Assembly: GCA_027451165.1 (NCBI GenBank) | Contig: DAIDJX010000033.1 | Coordinates: 1 to 17,456, forward strand | Length of the DNA stretch: 17,456 bases | From: Prolixibacteraceae bacterium | GTDB lineage: Bacteria > Bacteroidota > Bacteroidia > Bacteroidales > Prolixibacteraceae | Direction of reading: 5' to 3' | In this document: positions 8,419-15,142 of the stretch, piece after piece | How positions within the stretch are numbered: position 1 is the stretch's first letter | How the letters are laid out: the number at the start of each line of letters is the position of its first letter | Made by a program: the position numbers and the translations under genes | The notes under the pieces: model-generated | Database searches by the model: none | The model's input: the letters and a program-made list of their open reading frames with translations, nothing else | Told to the model about the DNA's origin: nothing

Positions 8419-9264
8419 ATGAAAAGGAATAACATATTCATAATACCGGCAGCCATATGTTCATTATTGCTTTTAATCCTGACCGCATGTGAGCAGGAAA
8501 ATGTTCAGAAACTCGAGCAACGGAACTGGCAATTGGTCTGGAGCGACGATTTCAATGGTTCAGCCGGACTTTTGCCCGATGCGGCAAAATGGAAATTTGA
8601 CATCGGCGTTGGACCCAACAACGACGGATGGGGAAATGCAGAACTGCAGTATTATACCAACCGGACTTCCAATGTCGCATTGGATGGTAACGGAAATTTA
8701 GTAATCACCGCAAAAAAAGAAACTTACGCCGGTTCGGCATTTACTTCTGCCCGGATCAATACTTCCGGAAAATTTGAACAGGCATACGGTCGTATTGAAG
8801 CGCGCATCAAAACGCCATGGGGTCCGGGTATCTGGCCTGCCCTCTGGATGCTTGGCTCCGATGTGAAAAGTGTGGGATGGCCTGAATGTGGGGAAATTGA
8901 TATCATGGAACTCCGGGGACAGAAACCCAACATTATCAACGGAACTGTCCATGGACCCGGATATTCGGGAGGTGCATCCATTACCAAGAGTTTTGCGTTT
9001 GAAAACGACCGGTTTGATGTCGACTTTCATCTGTTTGCTGTGGAATGGGGTGTAGATTACGTGGATTTCTTTGTGGACAACACACTCTATCAAAGGATTA
9101 CTCCGGAAAAATTAAAGGGAGAATGGGTTTTTGACCATCCTTTCTTCATTATCCTGAATGTCGCTGTGGGGGGAAATTACCTGGGCTTTCCGACAAGCCA
9201 GACTCCTTTTCCCCAGAGCATGTACATCGATTATGTGAAAGTTTATCAGGAAGCCGGAGAGTGA
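8419..9264 (+). CDS. GH16 endo-beta-1,3-glucanase (laminarinase) lipoprotein
   Basis: This 281-residue protein has an N-terminal hydrophobic stretch and lipobox (LILTAC, Cys24), so it is a predicted lipoprotein. The GH16 domain fills the rest. The opening strand is QLVWSDDFNG, followed by KWKFDIGVG, WGNAELQYYT, YGRIEARIKTP and GIWPALWMLG, then the catalytic signature GEIDIMELRG with nucleophile Glu159, Asp161 and acid/base Glu164. The intact ExDxxE form without an extra bulge residue change, and the WPECGEIDIME context, are typical of bacterial laminarinases. The C-terminal strand MYIDYVKVYQ is also standard. The length fits a single catalytic domain without extra CBM. It follows the CBM lipoprotein by 52 nt, probably in one operon, and would cut laminarin-like beta-1,3-glucan at the cell surface. 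Confidence 0.93.
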   Translation: MKRNNIFIIPAAICSLLLLILTACEQENVQKLEQRNWQLVWSDDFNGSAGLLPDAAKWKFDIGVGPNNDGWGNAELQYYTNRTSNVALDGNGNLVITAKKETYAGSAFTSARINTSGKFEQAYGRIEARIKTPWGPGIWPALWMLGSDVKSVGWPECGEIDIMELRGQKPNIINGTVHGPGYSGGASITKSFAFENDRFDVDFHLFAVEWGVDYVDFFVDNTLYQRITPEKLKGEWVFDHPFFIILNVAVGGNYLGFPTSQTPFPQSMYIDYVKVYQEAGE

Positions 9265-9352
9265 TGTGCTTTTCAGCAAGAATGTGCTTGTTTCAAATCA
9301 TGGTTGTGGAACGCTTTTTGCTTCATGACGGTTATCTAAAAAACAATTCGCC

Positions 9353-10933
9353 ATGAAACGCCTGGTTCCGATACTGATGATGACACTCTGGACAGGCTCC
9401 TTATTGCTGCTGCCCGGAACCTCCAAAGCCTTTTTCGGCTTTCATCCCGACTCCATCCGGCTGAGCTTCAATGATCAGCAGCTCCGTCTGCCGGGGGAAT
9501 CCTTCCAGATAGGGGTAACTGCCTTTCACAAAAACGGTAAGATCAGAAATACCAATGGCTTCCTGGGGGGATCTGTCTTCTGGTGGAGGTATAAAGTCGA
9601 AGTCACCGGCGGCAATTTTTCTTCCGGAAGAGTAGAGGTGAACAAACAATTGATACCTTCAAAGGGTAAATACATCAATATTAAGGTCTATCTCAGGAGA
9701 CATCCCGAATTCGTACAGGAATTGCTTCTCCCGCTGAATTACGAAACGGATGTAAAATTCCGTGCCACCAACGAATTTGACAAGTCGCCCGGCAGCCGGG
9801 TGAAAGGTGAAGTGATTGCCCGTTTCGACAACGGTATGACACGGATTTATGACAACCTGAATGGCCGGGAAGCTTCCGATGGATACGAATTTCTGGCAGA
9901 AGGAGGGACCTGGGAACGCGGACAATTTACCATTGAACCTGATTTTACCCGGATTGTTGACCACCACAGCAATCTGATTGTCCATTCTTTACGGAACCGT
10001 ATGGTTGCCGATACTTTTTCAGTGTTGATGGATTATAAGCACGATTACCAACTCTCCTTCTCCGGAATGCCGGGTTCAAACGGCTTTTCAGGCAGGGATG
10101 GCAGCCACGGCATTTTTGGTAATCCCGGCGAAGATGGGTATCCCGGACAGGATGGGGAATTCGGGGAGGACGGACCGGATGTAGGCGTGTGGACTGATCT
10201 CTACCGGGATTCCCTCCTTGGTTTTGATTTACTGTATGTTTATGCGGAGAACTTCCGGACGGGACAGGAATTCCGTTACCTGATCAATCCCGATGGCGGC
10301 AGCCTGACGGTTGTTTCCCGCGGGGGTGATGGTGGTCATGGTGGTTCCGGAGGTTCCGGAGGTTCCGGCGGTGACGGACGGGAAGGGAAGAAATGGGTGG
10401 AAACACACAAGGAAAAGAAAATCGTTCAGAAGCCGGTCATCCGGAAAGTGATCAAAAAGGAATTGAGAAAAACCACCAATGCGGAAGGGAAAGAGGTGGA
10501 GGTGGAAGTGGAGGTTGAGGTGGAAGAAACCGTGATGGAAAATGTTGAGATTGAGGTTGAGGTTCAGGTGGAGAAGCAGGGACCCGGGGAAGATGGCGGT
10601 CACGGTGGCTGGGGTGGTCCGGGTGGACTTGGAGGCCCTGGTGGATGGGGAGGAAACATTGAATTGTACTTCACCGTTGATGCCAGCCCCTGGCAAAATC
10701 TGATTGTGGCCAAAAGTTCCGGAGGATCCGGAGGTATGCACGGTTCAGGTGGCAGGGGTGGTCACGGGGGTCAGGGCGGCCAGGGAAATCCGGATGGCCG
10801 GCACGGATATCGCGGTCAGGAAGGTCCCTCTGCGATCGGAATGGCGGAAAACGGGTTTCCCGGGAAAATCACTTCGGATAGCACTGAGGAGTTCTTCTTT
10901 TACCGGCAGGTAGTGCAGGAAACAGATAAATAG
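9353..10933 (+). CDS. Exported collagen-like / Gly-rich repeat protein with a charged insert
   Basis: I do not recognise a named family. The 526-residue protein starts with a Sec signal (MKRLVPILMMTLWTGSLLLL, cleavage probably after TSKA at residue 26). Residues ~30-235 are beta-rich, with two Ig-like stretches. Residues ~238-277 form a collagen-like Gly-X-Y run containing PGSNGFSGRDG and NPGEDGYPGQDG. A beta segment (~278-322) precedes a GGxGG tract (324-341). A very charged insert follows: basic at ~346-373, then a repeating Val-Glu stretch (381-408, EVEVEVEVEVEE and a degenerate copy). Further Gly-rich tracts (~412-434 and ~457-490) flank another short beta segment. No T9SS sorting domain or lipobox is seen. 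The gene begins 88 nt after the GH16 gene and ends 36 nt before the SLOG gene, so it may lead a separate operon. It is possibly a cell-surface or matrix fibre; function is unknown. Confidence 0.72.
   Translation: MKRLVPILMMTLWTGSLLLLPGTSKAFFGFHPDSIRLSFNDQQLRLPGESFQIGVTAFHKNGKIRNTNGFLGGSVFWWRYKVEVTGGNFSSGRVEVNKQLIPSKGKYINIKVYLRRHPEFVQELLLPLNYETDVKFRATNEFDKSPGSRVKGEVIARFDNGMTRIYDNLNGREASDGYEFLAEGGTWERGQFTIEPDFTRIVDHHSNLIVHSLRNRMVADTFSVLMDYKHDYQLSFSGMPGSNGFSGRDGSHGIFGNPGEDGYPGQDGEFGEDGPDVGVWTDLYRDSLLGFDLLYVYAENFRTGQEFRYLINPDGGSLTVVSRGGDGGHGGSGGSGGSGGDGREGKKWVETHKEKKIVQKPVIRKVIKKELRKTTNAEGKEVEVEVEVEVEETVMENVEIEVEVQVEKQGPGEDGGHGGWGGPGGLGGPGGWGGNIELYFTVDASPWQNLIVAKSSGGSGGMHGSGGRGGHGGQGGQGNPDGRHGYRGQEGPSAIGMAENGFPGKITSDSTEEFFFYRQVVQETDK
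10067..10836 (+). repeat. Low-complexity Gly-rich and Val-Glu coding repeats
   Basis: Short codon-level repeats lie inside the collagen-like gene: GGTTCCGGA units around 10341-10369, GAGGTGGAAGTGG-type units around 10494-10575, and GGTGG/GGAGG units around 10595-10655 and 10720-10785. They encode Gly-X-Y, GGxGG and Val-Glu tracts. Such tracts are prone to length change by slippage or recombination. Confidence 0.8.
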
Positions 10934-10969
10934 ATTTTCCGTATATTTCCCACACTTTATGCTTACCCA

Positions 10970-11626
10970 ATGAGGATAGATTCCGTTGTCCATCTCCTTA
11001 AGAAAATATCTGCTGACCTGAAATCCGGTCAATCTTTCGAAAATGTAATTCAAAGAGAAAACCTTCTGTCTCATTATCATCCGGAAGCCGCAATACGCCA
11101 GGATGTGATCATTCTGGCGGGGAAGGGTGGCAGGCTCAGTCTGAAAGAAAAAGAAGATTGGTTGCCCTTTGTGCATCAAATGTTATCGGGATTTGAAGGC
11201 ACGGTGATTTCCGGAGGAACCGACAGCGGAATTCCCGGATTAGCGGGTGAAAATGCTTTAAACATTGTTTTTCAGGAAAAGAAAGCATTTAATCTGATCG
11301 GCTATCTTCCTGAAAAACTTCCCGGTGGTATGCGCCATTCTGCCGGGTATGACCAATACATTACCTCAAAGGAAAATGATTTTTCACTGGAAGATGTTCT
11401 GAATTACTGGGTCGACATTCTTTTTCGCGGGATATCCCCGGAGAAGGTTCAGCTGGCCGGGATCAGTGGTGGCTCCCTTGCTTTTTCCGAATACCGGCTG
11501 GCCCTGGAATTGGGGGCAAAAGTGACTTTACTGATGGATTCCGGGAGGTCAGTGAAGAAAATCGGGGAAGATCCTTATTTGAGCACGCTGCACAATCTGA
11601 ACCTTTTTAAGCCACCAAGGCACTAA
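10970..11626 (+). CDS. Stand-alone SLOG domain protein, TRPM/LSDAT prokaryotic type (nucleotide-binding)
   Basis: This 218-residue protein has no signal peptide or TM helix. It shows the two glycine-rich motifs of the SLOG Rossmannoid fold. Residues 78-93 read TVISGGTDSGIPGLAG, close to the GGTDSG motif of TRPM-type SLOG domains. Residues 161-193 contain QLAGISGGSLAFSEYRLAL followed by GAKVTLLMDSG, the second nucleotide-pocket motif with Glu174. The strand DVIILAGKGG (45-54) starts the fold. SLOG domains bind NAD-derived nucleotides or related ligands; the homologous region of animal TRPM2 belongs to its ADP-ribose-responsive cytosolic part, and Thoeris ThsA uses a SLOG domain to sense a TIR product. 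The TIR-TPR gene downstream makes such a role plausible here. The last five residues and the stop codon lie in an inverted repeat, so the C-terminus may be secondary. Confidence 0.8.
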   Translation: MRIDSVVHLLKKISADLKSGQSFENVIQRENLLSHYHPEAAIRQDVIILAGKGGRLSLKEKEDWLPFVHQMLSGFEGTVISGGTDSGIPGLAGENALNIVFQEKKAFNLIGYLPEKLPGGMRHSAGYDQYITSKENDFSLEDVLNYWVDILFRGISPEKVQLAGISGGSLAFSEYRLALELGAKVTLLMDSGRSVKKIGEDPYLSTLHNLNLFKPPRH

Positions 11627-11704
11627 GGCACAAAGATACTCAAAGATTTTGCGGTCAAGATTCTAAAATTTGTGTTAACTTCGTGTCTTTGAGCCTTCGT
11701 GGCT
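11610..11704. repeat. Imperfect inverted repeat of the dispersed Bacteroidota intergenic type
   Basis: The left arm is 11610-11636 (AGCCACCAAGGCACTAAGGC and on); the right arm is 11678-11704. The reverse complement of the right arm matches the left at 21 of 27 positions, and the arms are separated by about 41 nt. The 'gccacNaaggc.c.aag.cac.aag' style is that of an element I know from intergenic regions of many Bacteroidota. It overlaps the 3' end of the SLOG gene, supplying its last codons and TAA stop. The rest of the gap to the next gene (11705-11809) shows no further structure. The element could form an RNA hairpin between cistrons. Confidence 0.7.
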
Positions 11705-11809
11705 AAATAACAATTGTCCGGGATGGACTTTACCGGCGCTTTTCCTGAAATATCCGTGGTGGACCGGCCACAAACATTTTGGTTAATCAAAAAAATGAAC
11801 CTTTAACCC

Positions 11810-13399
11810 ATGTACTGCCTCGAAACAACCCTCAGGAGATCGCTCCTCATCTTCCTGGCCATTATTGAACTGGTCGTTTCCGGTTTTGCACAGGATGTTC
11901 CCTATACAGGCGGATTCCTTCCTGCTCCTCTGTTAACTTTCGGACCGGGTACCACCAGTGAAGGCGGGGGGGCCGGAGCTGTCGGTGGAATTGCCTTTGA
12001 TGAAAAAGCCAAACTCCATCCTGCTTTACAAATCAATTCCCTGACCATTGGATATGATGGGTTGAAGCCTGATGGGAGCCGGTTGCAGCTGACCATTAAC
12101 GGGAACAAATGTCAATATACCCTTTACGATTGGCAACTGATTCCACTGGTCCGTTATGCCGACTCTCCATACACCGCCTGTTTTACCTATTTCGGAAAAC
12201 TGGTGGATAAAAACCTGGAAAATCTGATCCTGAATAACGAGGGTCACATCATGAATTATCACCCTGATCTTTTCAACACCCTTCTGGGTTGGCGGCTGGC
12301 CTATATGGATCTGATGGTTATGTATGAATTTACCACTGATTTGCCCAGGGTAAACGGAATCCGGATCCTTGGAGCCGGGGAAACAGCGCCGGATATAACT
12401 GCCAATACCAACGGACAGGCCCGGTTTATCAACCAGCTGTATACCATTGAATCGGACCTCGGGTACACCTTCCGCTCTTACGTCATTACCGATTATTCCA
12501 GGGAAATTCAGATCAGCCTGAAAAACGACACCCTGAACCTGAGCGGTTACCCCTTGTTCCGGTGCTGGCATTTCAGGCAGGATACCAAAGGCTTTAACTC
12601 GAAGTCGGTCAGCGACAGCATCGTCAACCGGTATCAAACCATCCTGAACAACGAACTGGCCAAAAATCCCTCTTTCTACCAGCGGGGCTTATATATTGAC
12701 TCCCTGATCACACTGTCGGTCAAATACAAAAAAGAATACCCGGTTTACAGCGGAGGCACTTTTGTGGATTTGGTTTCCATTGAAACTGCTTCAGAAAAGA
12801 GAATTTTTCTGGAAAGATATGCCACAGAATCGCTGAAGAAAATGCTGTTCGAAACAGCAGCCCTGATGGAGGCATACCGAATTATTTTCCTGCCTGAATA
12901 CAGCAACCGCATGTCGCAAAATCCCGAATTGCTGAAAGCATGTAATCCGGCCATCTGGAATGCTACAGTTCTTACGATGCGGACTGCGGCATTATTCCGG
13001 TATCTGAAGGTTAATTATCCTGCGGAATGGCAGACTTTGGTGACCCAGGTAAAGGATAAATACCCGGAACCTGCGGTCCGGACTCCAACAGTCCTGTATA
13101 AATCGGGGAATACGGTCATTGAGAATGCCATTAGAACCGGTATCCCCGCCCTTCCGGAGAAAGCAAAGGAAATACTGGTCTATCCGAACCCGGTAAAGGA
13201 TATACTGTTTATTGATAACATCAGCCAGAACAGCTTAATTTCAATCTTCTCTTCCGACGGGAAAGTGCTTATCCGGGAAATCGCTTCCGGGGTCCGGCAC
13301 CGCATCAACCTGAAAGGATGGAAACCAGGCATCTATCTGCTCCGAATTGACGATCGTGGAAACGATACAATCACGAAAAGCATAATAAAATCCTATTAA
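11810..13399 (+). CDS. Exported protein of unknown function with a T9SS type A C-terminal sorting domain
   Basis: This 529-residue protein has an N-terminal Sec signal (SLLIFLAIIELVVSGFA, cleaved before QD). Residues ~450-529 form a typical type A T9SS sorting domain: an opening VYPNPVKD, then LFIDN, IFSSDGKVL, the GIYLLRI strand and a short terminal KSIIKSY. It should therefore be exported through the Sec and type IX machinery, to the surface or outside. The central part (~30-440) matches no family I recognise. It has a Gly-rich loop near residue 50, a beta-rich half (~75-250) and a helix-rich half (~265-430). No catalytic motif is evident. The TIR-TPR gene follows after only 24 nt, implying one transcript. 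The start at 11810 leaves a 14-residue polar N-region, slightly long but acceptable. Confidence 0.8.
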   Translation: MYCLETTLRRSLLIFLAIIELVVSGFAQDVPYTGGFLPAPLLTFGPGTTSEGGGAGAVGGIAFDEKAKLHPALQINSLTIGYDGLKPDGSRLQLTINGNKCQYTLYDWQLIPLVRYADSPYTACFTYFGKLVDKNLENLILNNEGHIMNYHPDLFNTLLGWRLAYMDLMVMYEFTTDLPRVNGIRILGAGETAPDITANTNGQARFINQLYTIESDLGYTFRSYVITDYSREIQISLKNDTLNLSGYPLFRCWHFRQDTKGFNSKSVSDSIVNRYQTILNNELAKNPSFYQRGLYIDSLITLSVKYKKEYPVYSGGTFVDLVSIETASEKRIFLERYATESLKKMLFETAALMEAYRIIFLPEYSNRMSQNPELLKACNPAIWNATVLTMRTAALFRYLKVNYPAEWQTLVTQVKDKYPEPAVRTPTVLYKSGNTVIENAIRTGIPALPEKAKEILVYPNPVKDILFIDNISQNSLISIFSSDGKVLIREIASGVRHRINLKGWKPGIYLLRIDDRGNDTITKSIIKSY

Positions 13400-13423
13400 T
13401 CCCCAAAATCCTTAAATCCCGGT

Positions 13424-15106
13424 ATGACTTTCTTCATCAGTTTTTCCACCCGGAACAGGCCGGTAGTCCGTGAGATCATGGCCGGTTTACGTTCCCGGAA
13501 TATTGCATTTTGGGATTATTCCGACGAAGAATGGTCGATTGATATGACTGCCATGATTTTAAGCCGTCTCAAAGAAGAGATTGACCGGTGTGATTATTTT
13601 GTGGCGGTGGTCAGTAAGGAGAGTCTGGATCCAGACATTGGTCATTTTACCCGGCTGGAGGTGGCATATGCGCTTCAGGAGAAAAAACTGCATCTGGAAA
13701 ACAGGGTGCTGACGATTGAATTGGAAGGGATCAAATCTTCAGATTACGCCGGACCATACCTTCCCCTGAAGGATTTTATGCATTATGAGCTGATCTGGAA
13801 TGAGGACAAGGGGAAAAGCATCCTTTCCTTTATCGGGTTGATGAAGCGTATTTGCCGGTCGGTGGGCGTAGATTACCTTCCCCGGATTTCTCCCCATCAC
13901 CGGATGCCCTTCTGGGAGCGTTTCAGGGAGGAGATCAGGAGATATGACCACCGGATGGTATCGCACATCGAGCTGATGGGTAACCTTGGAGAGTTCAATG
14001 AATTCTTTAAGCTGAAGCTTTTTCCGGAAGCCCTGAAATCAATCAGCCATTTTATTTTCACCTGCGAATACACCCTCCCGGAGTATCGGTTGCTCTATCC
14101 CTGGATCGTGAAGGGGGTGACGGAACAGTTTCTGGGGAAACACAGGGAAGCGATTGAATCTTTCAGGAAAGCGCTGGAAACGGAGACGGACAATCCCGAT
14201 GCGCTGGCCGGACTGGGACAGGCTTTCCGGATAACCGGCGATTACCCTTCATCTGTAAGCTGTTACGAAAAAGCCTGGCAGGCAGCGAATGGTATCCGAA
14301 AGGTAAACATGATGCTCAATATTATCTTCTCGAAAGTTTCGGGTAATGTGTTGCCTGCTCCGGAAGAGAGGTCTTTTATCATGGGACTGGATGTGGAGCA
14401 AACAGTGGCTGCCGATATTGCGGAATTGGAACAACGTGGACTCTTATCTGATTTTTCTGATGATCCTCAGGAAGCAGTCAGGGACAGGGAAAAGGTGATT
14501 TCGGAACGTTCGGCCGAAGAAAGGAGTCTGATTCTGGCCGCCAAAGCGCTGACCTGTTATTGTGAAGCGGTAACCCTTTACAGGGTATTGCCGGCAGACC
14601 GGTACAGGGAATTGTTGCTTAAGGCCTATCATATTTTTAAAACTGAATTTCCGGAAAATGCCATTTCCAACACCGGGATGGTTTATTACTATTACCTTAC
14701 GGCGAGGTATTTAAACCTGTCCGGCGAGGCGGAAAGAATCCTGAGCGATGCCATTGCCCGGTCTGAGGAGGACAACGCTTTAAACCGCCGGGAGCTGATT
14801 CAGTTTCTGGCTGAACATCATCTGGTGACGGGAGCATACAGCAGAAGCGCCGGATTGTATGAAAAGGAGTTATCCGGTCATTTTTCCGATCTGAGGGTAG
14901 CGGTATATTATGCCCTGGCCCTGTACAAATCGGGGAATCCCAAATACCGGGAGGTTTGCCGGAAAGTTCTGGAAACCTTACCCTCCGGCTATCCTGGTTA
15001 TTACTGGTCGGGCTTTGCCCATTACCTGCTGGGGGAAGTCACCTATGCACAGCACGATTACGGGCGTTCGAACCAGTTTGGGGAGTATTATGAGCGATTG
15101 GTATAA
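13424..15106 (+). CDS. TIR domain protein with C-terminal TPR/helical repeats
   Basis: Residues 1-~145 are a TIR domain. The first strand MTFFISFSTRNRPVVREI starts at the initiator Met. It is followed by LRSRNIAFWDYSDE, the KEEIDRCDYFVAVVSKESL strand and helix, and then HFTRLEVAYAL, where Glu79 is the candidate NADase catalytic glutamate. TIR domains of this kind cleave NAD+ and make ADP-ribose or cyclic ADP-ribose isomers. Residues ~226-290 contain clear TPR motifs (AIESFRKALETETDNPDALAGLG, next GDYPSSVSCYEKA). Further helical repeats run to ~residue 550 (YYYYLTARYLNLSGEAERIL, YYALALYKSGN). The helical part probably senses or scaffolds. No signal peptide or TM helix is present, so the protein is cytoplasmic. 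It lies downstream of the T9SS protein gene and converges with the RyR gene across 36 nt. Confidence 0.85.
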   Translation: MTFFISFSTRNRPVVREIMAGLRSRNIAFWDYSDEEWSIDMTAMILSRLKEEIDRCDYFVAVVSKESLDPDIGHFTRLEVAYALQEKKLHLENRVLTIELEGIKSSDYAGPYLPLKDFMHYELIWNEDKGKSILSFIGLMKRICRSVGVDYLPRISPHHRMPFWERFREEIRRYDHRMVSHIELMGNLGEFNEFFKLKLFPEALKSISHFIFTCEYTLPEYRLLYPWIVKGVTEQFLGKHREAIESFRKALETETDNPDALAGLGQAFRITGDYPSSVSCYEKAWQAANGIRKVNMMLNIIFSKVSGNVLPAPEERSFIMGLDVEQTVAADIAELEQRGLLSDFSDDPQEAVRDREKVISERSAEERSLILAAKALTCYCEAVTLYRVLPADRYRELLLKAYHIFKTEFPENAISNTGMVYYYYLTARYLNLSGEAERILSDAIARSEEDNALNRRELIQFLAEHHLVTGAYSRSAGLYEKELSGHFSDLRVAVYYALALYKSGNPKYREVCRKVLETLPSGYPGYYWSGFAHYLLGEVTYAQHDYGRSNQFGEYYERLV

Positions 15107-15142
15107 GACAATACTTTTCAGAGAGTGGCTGAATACATCGGT

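Noticed and set aside
10229..10741. A minus-strand open frame rich in His-Leu-Asn-Leu repeats
   Set aside because: The repeats are the reverse complement of the Val-Glu and Gly-rich codons of the collagen-like gene.
10341..10800. Short regular DNA repeats that could suggest a CRISPR array
   Set aside because: The units are 9-nt or shorter codon repeats in a long coding frame, with no spacers of constant length.
12026..12637. A 203-codon minus-strand open frame inside the T9SS protein gene
   Set aside because: It lies fully antisense to a gene with a clear signal peptide and sorting domain, and shows no domain of its own.
13424..15106. Classical Thoeris (ThsB TIR plus ThsA SIR2-SLOG)
   Set aside because: No SIR2 domain is encoded; the SLOG protein is stand-alone and of TRPM type, and the TIR protein carries a long TPR tail.
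15107..15142. A bidirectional intrinsic terminator between the convergent TIR and RyR genes
   Set aside because: Only a 6-bp dyad (ACAATA/TATTGT) spans the gap, with a long loop and no strong stem or T-tract.
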